Of a stretch of DNA of 25,876 bases, positions 1 through 8,385 are shown in pieces. Below the pieces are notes generated by a model. It was not told the DNA's origin, searched no databases, and saw only the letters and a program-made list of their open reading frames with translations. The stretch covers positions 1 through 25,876 of the forward strand of contig DBRW01000027.1 of assembly GCA_002306075.1 (NCBI GenBank), given 5' to 3'. The DNA comes from Synergistaceae bacterium UBA1358. Lineage in GTDB: Bacteria > Synergistota > Synergistia > Synergistales > Synergistaceae. The translations under genes and the position numbers were made by a program. The first letter of the stretch is position 1. Each line of letters starts with the position of its first letter.

Positions 1-758
1 CCGAGATCCACATATCCCTTGAGCCCTCCGCCCATGCCTTTGTTGGAATCGTATGCAAAATAGGGAAGGAGGCTCTGTTCCCTCGGACCCAACCTCGCAA
101 CGTAGTCAAATGGATATGTGAAGATGCATTTTTCGCCTATGTACACCCTAGGGCGCCTTATTATCATCTTTTTGTTCGGTATTATGACAACTTTATTGGA
201 TTTAAGTCTGAAATGGGGCCTCTCGAAGTCGCATGTGGTCGTCGTGACGTTCAGCCACTCGGTGATCTGCTCATCCTCTGCGTCGGTCTTTTTCTTTTTA
301 GGCCGTGACTTAAGGACCCCGAACTTTACGGCATCCTCCATGGGCATGACGCGCACGTCGTTTCCCTGCATGTAGAGGGCTTCCATCTTGCCGGAAGCGT
401 CTGTCAGGACTCCCCTTCTCGTCTCGAGGCTGTAAGTCAGATGATTTCCCGTCAGTCTGTCCGGACCGGAGAAAAGATCGACCTTTCCTCTTTCGTCGGA
501 AAAAGCTTCCACAAGCTGGTTGTTGCTGTTGTATTCGACATGCGGGGCAAAGAGCCTCAACGTTTTGCTGCGGACCTTTACATTTCCGTCGGCCGTGGCT
601 ATCCCGGTGTTCTCCTGATAGACCACGCTGTCTGCGTCGATATGCACCTCGCTGGATCCGTCTTCGGCAGCATAGAGGGGCGCAGGAAAAAATGCACACG
701 TAAGGATGAGAGCAAGTGAAATGACCCGTAATGGCCCGTACCAGCAGATCTTTATCAT
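1..758 (-). CDS. lptD: LptD/OstA-like outer-membrane LPS assembly protein, 5' part only
   Basis: The reading frame opens with ATG at 758 and stays open to the window edge, giving 252 complete codons of a longer gene. The first 30 or so residues form a signal peptide (a few polar residues, a hydrophobic stretch, then PAPLYA followed by AED). The next ~190 residues are a beta-rich OstA-type region with repeated short strands such as HIDADSVVYQ and KTLRLFAPHVEYN. The last visible part (LLPYFAYDSNKGMGGG) resembles the start of the LptD barrel. In the family, LptD sits in the outer membrane and inserts LPS delivered from LptC/LptA. The ATG overlaps the lptC stop in an ATGA, implying translational coupling. 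Two cysteines lie in the N-terminal part (in TTTCDF and EKCIF). The barrel itself is off the window, so LptD rather than another OstA protein is an inference. Confidence 0.8.
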   Translation of the reverse strand, partial: MIKICWYGPLRVISLALILTCAFFPAPLYAAEDGSSEVHIDADSVVYQENTGIATADGNVKVRSKTLRLFAPHVEYNSNNQLVEAFSDERGKVDLFSGPDRLTGNHLTYSLETRRGVLTDASGKMEALYMQGNDVRVMPMEDAVKFGVLKSRPKKKKTDAEDEQITEWLNVTTTTCDFERPHFRLKSNKVVIIPNKKMIIRRPRVYIGEKCIFTYPFDYVARLGPREQSLLPYFAYDSNKGMGGGLKGYVDL

Positions 759-1297
759 TCTTTCCACGTCACGACTCCTCCGCCTGTCACTGTACATTCT
801 CCGCTTCTTGAATCATAGGTGCCCTCACTGCCTTCGACCGTGATCCTGCCGTCAGTAAGCGTCACTCCGTTGAAAAAACTCCAGAGCTCCGTCGCTGCCT
901 TGAATTCGACCCTGCCTGCACTGAGATCGTATACCTTGCCTTTTTCTGTCATCACGGCATCCGCGCTCGTCATTTCGATATCGTTGCTGGACCTGGTGAA
1001 CACGCCCTTATCGGCATTGATCTTCGTGATCTTGCCGTCGCTTTCGGTGATAGTGATGTCAAGAGAGTCCCCGTAAAAGAACCCGTCCCTGTGTTCGACC
1101 CTTGGGGATATGAGTTTCCACTGCGCTCCGTTTATCTCCCTATCTATCTCGATATTCTCGACTATTATGTCAGGCAGGGGGATGTCGGACCTGTCAGTGA
1201 GATTGAGGTCTCTCCATAAAAAGGCCACGATCACAGCGATAAATGTCAGCGCTGCGATCGTATAGGCTTTTTTACGTGATATCTTTTTTATCGCCAA
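755..1297 (-). CDS. lptC: LptC-like LPS export protein, inner-membrane anchored
   Basis: This 180-residue protein has a basic N-terminus, one membrane segment at about residues 10-28 and a periplasmic beta-strand domain, the layout of LptC. LptC takes LPS from the LptB2FG transporter and passes it along the periplasmic bridge. Motifs such as WKLISPRVEHRDG and INADKGVF are typical of the LptC/OstA beta-jellyroll, where strands repeat about every 20 residues. The start is TTG at 1297; I see no ATG or GTG in frame between it and the preceding gene's stop (1322-1324), and only a weak GGGA-like ribosome site, so initiation may depend on coupling to the upstream gene. The stop overlaps the lptD-like start by 4 nt. 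Family assignment rests on topology, length and its position beside an OstA gene. Confidence 0.8.
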   Translation of the reverse strand: MAIKKISRKKAYTIAALTFIAVIVAFLWRDLNLTDRSDIPLPDIIVENIEIDREINGAQWKLISPRVEHRDGFFYGDSLDITITESDGKITKINADKGVFTRSSNDIEMTSADAVMTEKGKVYDLSAGRVEFKAATELWSFFNGVTLTDGRITVEGSEGTYDSRSGECTVTGGGVVTWKE

Positions 1298-1321
1298 ATC
1301 GACACTATCCCGGTCAGAGGG

Positions 1322-2335
1322 TTAAGGGTTGATGGCAGACCCGGTGCCCTGCGGAGAGGTGACGTCGCCCGATACAGTCATCGACGATATCTGGCTTGGG
1401 ATCTTGTATCCGGGGACAGTGGCCGCCGCGGTGGTCTCAACATAGAAGAGCGTGCCCTCTTTCAGCTGGTTGTCGGAGCCCCGGACGAGAAAACCGCCGG
1501 CCAGTCCGAGAGGACCGAGAAGTATCGCGCCGGCAAAACTCGCGCCCACCGCACCAACAGTTGCCGCATCTGTTTCCATGGCTTTTTTCGCTGCCTCTCC
1601 CATTGCGACCGTGACTGAGTTGGGACCGATCACTTCAAGCGCATCGAATGCCATTTCTATCTCAGACGGCCTTCCGAAGCTGCGAGGAGGCTTGACCTTG
1701 GTAATGTGGGCAAAAACCCTGCTTCCTTTGGGAGCGACAAGGTTCCCGTTCACGATGATCTCTTCGATGAGTTTCAGTACGACCTTGTCATCCACCTTTA
1801 CATTTTTCACCGTAAGAGTCTGGGCGAGAGATGTCTTTACCACAGTAGAAGCCGGGATCTCGACCGGCGCAGCCAGGACGCCTTCGGGGAGGAGTTTTGT
1901 GATGAGCCTCTCTGTACGTGCTGCAAAGGGTCCTCCCTGTACCGTTCCCTCAACTATAGCTTCCATAGTGTCTATCCTCTTCGCAAGCGACCATTCCGGG
2001 TGGATCTGCTGAGATACGGCCCATTCGGCGACCGAGAGCTTGAATAGGAGCGAAGGCTGGGTGGTGGTGCCTTTCTCAAGGAAATCGAGCATTGCGGTCT
2101 GCCTCTCCGTCAGGCTGCCCGGGAGTTCCCTCCCGAAAACATCCTTTTCCGCAGTGCTGAGCCTGGAAAGAAGGCCGCCCCCCTGCGGTGCGCCGTAAAC
2201 TATCGTCTCTATCCTCTCAAGAGTATGAAAGGCAGGACCTCCGTCAGCGGCCAGATCCGAAGCAAAGGAGAGCGATGCAGGAGACAACACTGCGATGACG
2301 ACTGCCGCCAGTATCAGATAGCTTTTCAATTTCAT
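1322..2335 (-). CDS. Exported protein with three tandem ~40-residue repeats, unknown function
   Basis: I do not recognise a named family. The 337-residue product starts with a signal peptide (residues 1-26, cleavage near SFA-SD). Residues 39-154 hold three tandem units of 37-40 residues with the pattern R-x3-hydrophobic, then G, then L-x2-[RK]-L-x2-AE, ending near P-x-SL: about 39-75, 77-117 and 118-154. Residues ~165-240 look like a small beta-barrel or SH3-like domain (VDDKVVLKLIEEIIVNG, then APKGSRVFAHITKV). Residues 258-285 are a glycine/alanine-rich hydrophobic stretch resembling a glycine zipper. The ATG is preceded by a strong AAAGGAGG that abuts the pyrG stop, and lptC begins about 25 nt after the stop. 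Its location suggests an envelope role, but that is inference only. Confidence 0.75.
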   Translation of the reverse strand: MKLKSYLILAAVVIAVLSPASLSFASDLAADGGPAFHTLERIETIVYGAPQGGGLLSRLSTAEKDVFGRELPGSLTERQTAMLDFLEKGTTTQPSLLFKLSVAEWAVSQQIHPEWSLAKRIDTMEAIVEGTVQGGPFAARTERLITKLLPEGVLAAPVEIPASTVVKTSLAQTLTVKNVKVDDKVVLKLIEEIIVNGNLVAPKGSRVFAHITKVKPPRSFGRPSEIEMAFDALEVIGPNSVTVAMGEAAKKAMETDAATVGAVGASFAGAILLGPLGLAGGFLVRGSDNQLKEGTLFYVETTAAATVPGYKIPSQISSMTVSGDVTSPQGTGSAINP

Positions 2336-2350
2336 ATCAGTTTCCTCCTT

Positions 2351-3958
2351 TCAGTTTTCTGATTTAGAATTTTTTATTGCCGCGGCAATAAAACTTAAAA
2401 AGAGAGGATGGGGACGCACCGGCCTTGATAGGAACTCCGGATGGAACTGCACACCGAGCATCCATGGATGTCCTGTGTTTTCCATTATCTCTACCTGTCC
2501 GCCTGTCGGACAGACTCCAGCGACCACCATGCCGGCCTTTTCAAAGAGCTCAGTATACTGATTGTTGAATTCGAACCGGTGCCTGTGTCTTTCACTGATC
2601 ATGTCTGTTCCGTAGATCGAATGGGCCATGGTGCCCTTTACGAGTTCGCACGGATAGGCTCCGAGCCTGGAAGTCCCACCTATGTCTGAGATGTCCTTCT
2701 GTCCCTCCATATAGTGGATGACAGGGTGGGGAGTCATTTCATCCATCTCAAGGCTGTTTGCACCGCTTAGTCCCAGGACGTTCCTTGCAAATTCGATGAC
2801 TGCCACCTGCATGCCCAGACATAGGCCGAAGTAGGGGATTTTGTTCTCCCTGGCATATTTTGCCGCGGCGATCTTTCCCTCTACTCCCCTCTGGCCGAAT
2901 CCTCCCGGAACAAGTATAGCATCTGCCTTTGAAAGTATCTCTTCAGGAGGGGTGTTCTCGAGGTCTTCGGCTTCGACGGGCATTACGCGGACCCTTACTC
3001 CGTTGGCGATCCCGGCATGTGCGATGGCTTCGTTCACGCTCAGATATGCATCCTTGATCTCCGTGTATTTGCCGACAAGGGCGACAGTGATCTCGCCCTC
3101 CGGATGGTCATATTTCTCGAGGAATGTGTTCCAGTCCTCCATATCAGGCTGGACAGAGGTATCGAGTCCCAGCTTCCTTAGAGCCATCGTGTCGAAATCC
3201 TGCTTATGGAGGATGGCCGGTATGCGGTAAATGGAGTCGGCATCAACTGCCTCAAAGACACAGTCCGGCATGACGCTGCAGAAAAGGCCGATCTTTTCTC
3301 TGAGTTCCCTGCCTACGGGATACTGTGAACGGCAGACGATGAGGTCGGGCTGTATGCCAATACGTCTCAGTTCGTTGACGCTGTGCTGGGTAGGTTTCGT
3401 CTTGAGCTCTCCGGATGCGGCTATGTAAGGCACGAGAGTGACATGGCAGTAAAGGATGTTCTCCCTGCCGATCTTTCCTGCGAGCTGCCTGATGGCTTCA
3501 AGGTACGGAAGGCCCTCTATGTCTCCGACCGTGCCGCCTATTTCGGCTATGACGACATCCTTGTCCTCGCCAACTCTCAGTATCCTGTCCTGTATCTCAT
3601 TGGTGATATGGGGTATGACCTGTACCGTCGCGCCGTTGTATCCTCCGCTTCTTTCCCTCTGGATCACCGCGGAATATACCTTTCCGGTCGTACAGCTGTT
3701 TTCGCCTGTGATGGCCTCGTCGATGAAACGTTCATAATGGCCGAGGTCGAGGTCGGTCTCAGCTCCGTCCCACGTTACGAAGACCTCTCCGTGCTGGAAC
3801 GGGCTCATCGCTCCGGCATCTACATTGATATATGGGTCCATCTTCAAGCTGCTTACCCTGTAGCCCCTTCTTTTGAGCAAAGCGCCAAGTGACGCGGCAG
3901 TTATTCCCTTGCCCAGAGAAGAGACGACGCCGCCGGTAACAAAAATAAACTTAGTCAT
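2351..3958 (-). CDS. pyrG: CTP synthase
   Basis: CTP synthase makes CTP from UTP using ATP and glutamine, the last step of pyrimidine nucleotide synthesis, in the cytoplasm. The 535-residue length is normal. The synthetase domain has the N-terminal P-loop region (TGGVVSSLGKG, residues 8-18), the magnesium-binding segment HGEVFVTWDGAETDLDLGHYE, and the IGGTVGDIE motif at 140-148. The C-terminal class I glutamine amidotransferase domain carries the nucleophile Cys380 in FGLCLGMQ and His506/Glu508 in FHPEF. The ATG at 3958 follows AAAGGGG. A tryptophan sits just before the conserved Asp of the TWDG motif, where an acidic residue is common; the essential residues themselves are retained. Confidence 0.98.
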   Translation of the reverse strand: MTKFIFVTGGVVSSLGKGITAASLGALLKRRGYRVSSLKMDPYINVDAGAMSPFQHGEVFVTWDGAETDLDLGHYERFIDEAITGENSCTTGKVYSAVIQRERSGGYNGATVQVIPHITNEIQDRILRVGEDKDVVIAEIGGTVGDIEGLPYLEAIRQLAGKIGRENILYCHVTLVPYIAASGELKTKPTQHSVNELRRIGIQPDLIVCRSQYPVGRELREKIGLFCSVMPDCVFEAVDADSIYRIPAILHKQDFDTMALRKLGLDTSVQPDMEDWNTFLEKYDHPEGEITVALVGKYTEIKDAYLSVNEAIAHAGIANGVRVRVMPVEAEDLENTPPEEILSKADAILVPGGFGQRGVEGKIAAAKYARENKIPYFGLCLGMQVAVIEFARNVLGLSGANSLEMDEMTPHPVIHYMEGQKDISDIGGTSRLGAYPCELVKGTMAHSIYGTDMISERHRHRFEFNNQYTELFEKAGMVVAGVCPTGGQVEIMENTGHPWMLGVQFHPEFLSRPVRPHPLFLSFIAAAIKNSKSEN

Positions 3959-3996
3959 ATTTAACGCCCCTTTAATATCTCGGTTTCGCGGTCAAA

Positions 3997-5391
3997 TTAC
4001 CTTAAAAATTTCAGAGGGTTCATCGTAGTTCCGTTCCTTCGCACCTCAAAATGGAGGTGGTTCCCTGTGGACCTTCCCGTGCTCCCGACCCTTGCGATGA
4101 GCTGTCCCGCCTTTACAGTCGCCCCGTTGCTGACAAGAAGGCTGCTGCAGTGTCCGTACAGGGTCGAAAGTCCTCCCGGATGGGAGATGACTATCGTCTT
4201 TCCATATCCGCCCATCCAGCCGGAGTGCACTACTTTCCCGTCTCCCGCCGCAACTATGCCGGTCCCCCTCGGAGCTCTTATGTCCAGCCCGGAGTGGAAG
4301 ACCCTCCTGCGTCCGAACGGGCTCCTACGCCATCCGAATACGCTGGATATCTTGCCCATGACGGGCCATCTGAACATCCTCGAAGAAGAGTAAGAGTGGA
4401 CGACTTTGGCCGACACATTGGCTCTTGATCTCACTTTCGGGGCGGATGCGGTGACAGCCGCGGCCTTTGCTCCGGGCAGGAATATTTCGGTGCCTGCCTG
4501 GAGTACGGAATCTTCACTCAGGAGGTTTGCGGCGAGGACGGCCTGTGTGTAGGAGCCGTGCTTATCGGCGAGTTTAGCGACAGTGTCATTTTTGCCAACC
4601 GTCACGAATATACCGTCCTGGTTTGGTATCCTCAGGACTGTGCCGAGCCTGAGGTAGTTGATGTTCGATATCTTGTTGGAGCCTATGATAGTGTCAAGGT
4701 CCAGGTCAAATTTGCTGGCGATCGACCAGAGAGAGTCTCCCTGCTTCACTGTATATTGGGTGAGCAATAGCGGTTTGCCCTGTTTCTCAAGTTCCGCCTC
4801 ATATTTTTTCAGCTTGTTCACGTAAGCGAGCGTCGCTTTTACGGCATCCTTGCTGTCCGGTATGTAGAGGATGTCCGTGTAGCTGAGTTTCTCATCGGCC
4901 TTGAGTCCGTTGGCGGCCCTGATGTCATCGACGCTGACACCGTATTCCTTTGCAATGGAATCTACCGTGTCACCGGGTTCAAGTATCACTTCCTGCCAGC
5001 ATATGTCGCCGATGAGCTCTTCCTTGTTTTCATTGAGGATAAGGCCGTCTCCCCTGGAGAGTACTCCGTAAAGTTTAAGTTCTTCAGTTGTAAGGCTGGG
5101 AACGCTTGGAAGGGGGCCGATGCCGATGGGGATGACTTCGGTCTCGGACTCTGACGGCTCTGCGGCGGAGCTGACCGCCGAAAGTTCGGATACGTCCACC
5201 ATCAGGAACCCTCTGTTGTCGACAGTTTCTGAAGATATTTCGGGAAGGTCCATGCCTATCCAGTACATACCCGCCCTCTCTGCTGCCATTGCGGACAACA
5301 TGACGGAAGCCGACAGAGCCGCAACGATAAACAGACCGAAGTATATGGTCTTTCTCTTTTTGGTTCCGTTCAGGTCAAACTTTGACATCAT
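3997..5391 (-). CDS. LysM-repeat M23 (LytM/NlpD-type) peptidoglycan endopeptidase
   Basis: From the ATG at 5391 the product has 464 residues. There is one N-terminal membrane segment or signal peptide at about residues 16-37 (ending AMAAE), three LysM-type modules at about 133-179, 212-257 and 261-307, and a C-terminal M23 domain. The zinc ligands are present: HSGLD gives His366 and Asp370, YGH gives His414, and HLH gives His445 and His447, so the peptidase looks active rather than a degenerate NlpD/EnvC activator. LysM binds glycan chains and M23 enzymes cut peptide cross-links, so the protein should act on the wall in the periplasm. The frame extends 5 codons upstream to a GTG at 5406, but GGAG at 5399-5402 is well placed for 5391. 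The gene is followed by pyrG after 38 nt. Confidence 0.92.
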   Translation of the reverse strand: MMSKFDLNGTKKRKTIYFGLFIVAALSASVMLSAMAAERAGMYWIGMDLPEISSETVDNRGFLMVDVSELSAVSSAAEPSESETEVIPIGIGPLPSVPSLTTEELKLYGVLSRGDGLILNENKEELIGDICWQEVILEPGDTVDSIAKEYGVSVDDIRAANGLKADEKLSYTDILYIPDSKDAVKATLAYVNKLKKYEAELEKQGKPLLLTQYTVKQGDSLWSIASKFDLDLDTIIGSNKISNINYLRLGTVLRIPNQDGIFVTVGKNDTVAKLADKHGSYTQAVLAANLLSEDSVLQAGTEIFLPGAKAAAVTASAPKVRSRANVSAKVVHSYSSSRMFRWPVMGKISSVFGWRRSPFGRRRVFHSGLDIRAPRGTGIVAAGDGKVVHSGWMGGYGKTIVISHPGGLSTLYGHCSSLLVSNGATVKAGQLIARVGSTGRSTGNHLHFEVRRNGTTMNPLKFLR

Positions 5392-5398
5392 CCGGTCA

Positions 5399-5402
5399 CT
5401 CC
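5399..5402 (-). promoter_or_regulatory. Ribosome binding site deciding the M23 peptidase start
   Basis: GGAG lies 7 nt before the ATG at 5391, while the upstream in-frame GTG at 5406 has no such sequence in front of it. Confidence 0.55.
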
Positions 5403-5443
5403 ACACATGTCGATCATCACAGGGCCGCTGATCTTATGAAAGC

Positions 5444-6976
5444 TCATCCGGCCTTTATTGTAGCAAGAAATTCCCGATTATTCACCGTGTTGCGCAATTT
5501 ATCCAGGATAAGATTCAAAACTTCGGCCTCATCCATATTCGTTATCTTCCTTCTCAGTGCCCAGATCCTCTGCAGATCCTCCTCGGGGACCAGAAGCTCC
5601 TCTTTTCTGGTGCCCGATTTGGTGATATCAAGGGCGGGGAAAATGCGCTGCTCGGATATCTTGCGCGAGAGGTGGACTTCCATGTTGCCGGTCCCCTTGA
5701 ATTCTTCGTATATCACATCATCCATCCTGCTGCCGGTCTCGACCAGCGATGTTCCTATTATAGTCAGGCTTCCTCCGAATTCGATATTCCTGGCAGCGCC
5801 GAAGAACTTTTTGGGGAAGTAGAGCGCGGCCGGATCCATACCTCCGGAGAGAGTCCTGCCCGATGGGGGAACTATAAGGTTGGAGGCCCTCGCCAGCCTG
5901 GTGATCGAATCAAGCAGGAGCACCACGTCTTTGGACACTTCGACGAGCCTCTTTGCCTTCTCGAGCGCCAGCGCGGCGACCCTCATATGTTCCTCGGCCG
6001 GGCGGTCAAAGGTCGACGCGATTATCTCCCCGTCAACGGAACGGGCCATGTCTGTAACTTCTTCAGGCCTTTCGTCTATAAGGAGTACCATAAGGATAAC
6101 TTCAGGATGGTTGGTCGTGATCGCATTGGCAAGGTTTTTGAGCAGAGTCGTCTTTCCTGCTTTAGGCGGGGAGACTATCAGAGCTCTCTGGCCCTTGCCT
6201 ATCGGGGCAAAAAGATCCACCATGCGGGTAGAAATTATTTTTCTGTCCGTCTCGAGATTCAATTTTTCATCGGGGAAAATTGGTGTGAGTGATTCAAACT
6301 GAGGTCTTTTTCTTGCTGCTTCGGGGTCTGTAAAATTTACATTCTCCACTCTGAGCAGAGCTTCATAGTGCTCCTGTTCCTTGGGCGGGCGGATGATCCC
6401 CCACACCACATCCCCGTTCCTCAGCCCGAACCTGCGTATCTGAGAGGCTGACACATATATGTCATTGCTGCTGGGGAGCAGTCCCGAAGGCCTTAGGAAA
6501 CCGTAGCCTTCCGGCAGGCACTCCAGGGTACCTCCGTTGAACCTGTACCCCATCGTCTCCGCCTGGGTCTTGAGTATATCGACGATAAGGTCGTCCTTGC
6601 GCCTTGCAGATATGGAGGTGACACCTATCTCTTTGGCGATCTTTCTCAGTTCCACCAGGGTCTGCTGTGCCAGAAAGTTGAATCCGAGTTTGGGGTGCGT
6701 ATGTTTGTGAAGCCTTCCGTTGCCGTTGCCGTTTTGTTCTTTTTCCGCCTCCTGGACAAGGACATTTTCAGCGGCGGTCTGAGCAGCCGGTGCGGGGGCC
6801 GTCGATGGGGCGGCGTAAACGGATGCCTCTTCTGTTGCGGGGACTTCTCTGACTGCTGTTGTTTCAGCTTCGGCCTGTTCAGCCTTTGCCTTGACTTTTT
6901 TGGCAGATGGATCGCTTACGGTCTTTGCAGCTTTTTTCTTTGGTTCCTCTGTGGTTTCACTCTTTTTTCTCGGCAA
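5444..6976 (-). CDS. rho: Transcription termination factor Rho
   Basis: Rho is a hexameric RNA-dependent ATPase that ends transcription at unstructured C-rich sites. This 510-residue version has a charged low-complexity N-terminal extension (residues 1-95, rich in Lys, Glu and Ala, with a short Asn-Gly run), the Rho N-terminal helix bundle (about 103-140), an S1-like RNA-binding domain with GYGFLR (157-162), and the RecA-like ATPase. Visible motifs are the Walker A loop SPPKAGKTT at 269-277, Walker B VVLLLDS at 351-357 and the Q/R-loop region around 358-390. The start is TTG at 6976 with GGGAGGT 8 nt upstream; no better start is visible. It follows the small membrane protein by 24 nt and precedes the M23 peptidase by about 52 nt. 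Confidence 0.97.
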   Translation of the reverse strand: MPRKKSETTEEPKKKAAKTVSDPSAKKVKAKAEQAEAETTAVREVPATEEASVYAAPSTAPAPAAQTAAENVLVQEAEKEQNGNGNGRLHKHTHPKLGFNFLAQQTLVELRKIAKEIGVTSISARRKDDLIVDILKTQAETMGYRFNGGTLECLPEGYGFLRPSGLLPSSNDIYVSASQIRRFGLRNGDVVWGIIRPPKEQEHYEALLRVENVNFTDPEAARKRPQFESLTPIFPDEKLNLETDRKIISTRMVDLFAPIGKGQRALIVSPPKAGKTTLLKNLANAITTNHPEVILMVLLIDERPEEVTDMARSVDGEIIASTFDRPAEEHMRVAALALEKAKRLVEVSKDVVLLLDSITRLARASNLIVPPSGRTLSGGMDPAALYFPKKFFGAARNIEFGGSLTIIGTSLVETGSRMDDVIYEEFKGTGNMEVHLSRKISEQRIFPALDITKSGTRKEELLVPEEDLQRIWALRRKITNMDEAEVLNLILDKLRNTVNNREFLATIKAG

Positions 6977-6984
6977 CTTTTATG

Positions 6985-6991
6985 ACCTCCC
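6985..6991 (-). promoter_or_regulatory. Ribosome binding site for the rho TTG start
   Basis: GGGAGGT is spaced 8 nt from the TTG at 6976, which supports this non-ATG start. Confidence 0.65.
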
Positions 6992-7000
6992 GGTCTGGTT

Positions 7001-7456
7001 TCATTTTCTTCTTACGATTTCGAACTTGATGTCCGACCATACTTTTGCAGGGGTCGAAACAGTTACTCTGTATGATCCCACCGGGAGAGGGGTCCCCTCT
7101 TCCCTGAGCAGATAAAAGGCCCTAACTCCGTCTTTGCTCATAAGCTTGAGGGGTTCCGACAGGACCATTTCATTCCCGTAGTACCATGAAATCTCCAGAT
7201 GGCTGCCTTCGCGCGCCGAGGAATACTTCAGCCATAAACAGATCTGACTTGGACCGTAGGGGATGCTGTTGCCGATCAACAGAGGCTTGCGGTCCGCTCC
7301 GAGTTCCTGACAGATAACCGCGTCTTCAACTTTGAAACGGCTCGAAAAAGGACCTACTTTTAAACTCCATGTCACCAGCAAGAGCAGGAGAATTACGCTG
7401 AAACCGAGAAGGATAAGCGGTCTCTTCGCTGATCTTTCTTTATTGATGCTGTCCAT
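7001..7456 (-). CDS. Small membrane-anchored protein of unknown function
   Basis: The product has 151 residues with a basic N-terminus, one membrane helix at about 12-31, and a C-terminal beta-sandwich-like domain. Features such as ICLWLKYSS, LEISWYYGNEMV and a final LPVGSYRVTVST with W and F in alternating positions resemble DUF2914-type or similar domains that carry W-Y-G-x-G-x-Y strands. This similarity was judged by eye and is not firm. The domain should face the periplasm. The ATG at 7456 has only a weak ribosome site (TTGGTGG). It lies between the D-glutamate-cyclase-like gene (49 nt upstream) and rho (24 nt downstream), so it is probably cotranscribed with rho. Confidence 0.7.
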   Translation of the reverse strand: MDSINKERSAKRPLILLGFSVILLLLLVTWSLKVGPFSSRFKVEDAVICQELGADRKPLLIGNSIPYGPSQICLWLKYSSAREGSHLEISWYYGNEMVLSEPLKLMSKDGVRAFYLLREEGTPLPVGSYRVTVSTPAKVWSDIKFEIVRRK

Positions 7457-7505
7457 TCAAGACCACCAATCTCTGACCTGATATTTTACCATGAGAATCA
7501 AAAAA

Positions 7506-8375
7506 TCAGGAGCGGAATTTATTCCATATTTCGTATAATCCGGCAATGATCTCTTCGTTTGCCTCGATCCCAAAGCCGTCTACAGTGAGTTCGGGCTTCT
7601 TGCTTATCCCGTCGACGACGTTTTTGCCGACAAGCGCTTCAAGCATGGCACGTTCATCACCGCTGCAGGGACCGCACCATTCGCCCCATATATGCGAAAG
7701 AGCGGCACTGAGGGCATAACAGCCCCAGTTGCTTACGTCCGCCGGGATAGCGACATCTGTGCGGATCACAGAAAGGCACTTTCTGTAGTCCGGCCTTATA
7801 TCACATATTTCTGATATGAGATTTCCCATGCCGACCTCATTCCCTCCGTCACCTATACCTACCGTGAAGATCCCTTTCCTCGAGGACAGTACGGAAAACC
7901 AGTCAAGGGAGGGAGTCCAGTTTGAGATATCCTCGCTCTTCATGTTGTAATATTTGCCGTCAGCCGCGCGTCCGAGACGCTCCGTGAATACGACCGCACC
8001 GGGAGCAAAGGAATCGAGCATATCGAACCGGTCTGCCGCTGCCACCTTTTCTTCCGGGAATCCGGCCGCGGAAGCACATGCCCTCATAGCCTCAAGACAG
8101 AACCCGTCAGTCCATATCTCAGTTTCGGCGCCATGCCTGCTCAAAGCCCTGGCCAGGATCACAGCACCGCCGGGACCGTCTGTCTCGGGAGCGCCTGCCG
8201 AGGGGATATAGAAACCTGAGACCACGACCGCCCGCGACACATCGGCAAGGCCCTCCGCGGCCTTTTGCCAGTATACGCTGCGACACAGTGAGGATATCCT
8301 CCTTTTGCCCCTGTCCGCGGCTACCGTTTTCACCAGTTCTTCGGCAAATTCCAAAGGCAGTCTGTATCCGGCCAT
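7506..8375 (-). CDS. D-glutamate cyclase-like (DUF4392) protein
   Basis: The 289-residue product matches the C-terminal domain of D-glutamate cyclase (DGLUCY) as I know the family: an ETDGPGGA motif at 64-71, TERLGRAADGKYYNM at 131-145 and the glycine-rich GIGDGGNEVGMGN at 173-185. The mammalian enzyme converts D-glutamate to 5-oxo-D-proline; bacterial stand-alone members are mostly uncharacterised. D-glutamate is a peptidoglycan precursor, so a role in its turnover is plausible but inferred. No signal peptide is present, so it is cytoplasmic. The ATG at 8375 lies 10 nt after the pfkA stop with an AGGGGGAT ribosome site, so it is cotranscribed with pfkA. Confidence 0.82.
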   Translation of the reverse strand: MAGYRLPLEFAEELVKTVAADRGKRRISSLCRSVYWQKAAEGLADVSRAVVVSGFYIPSAGAPETDGPGGAVILARALSRHGAETEIWTDGFCLEAMRACASAAGFPEEKVAAADRFDMLDSFAPGAVVFTERLGRAADGKYYNMKSEDISNWTPSLDWFSVLSSRKGIFTVGIGDGGNEVGMGNLISEICDIRPDYRKCLSVIRTDVAIPADVSNWGCYALSAALSHIWGEWCGPCSGDERAMLEALVGKNVVDGISKKPELTVDGFGIEANEEIIAGLYEIWNKFRS

Positions 8376-8385
8376 CCTTATCCCC

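Noticed and set aside
310..699. Minus-strand open frame of 129 codons near the left edge
   Set aside because: It overlaps the lptD-like frame in another phase; the latter has a signal peptide and OstA/LptD-like sequence.
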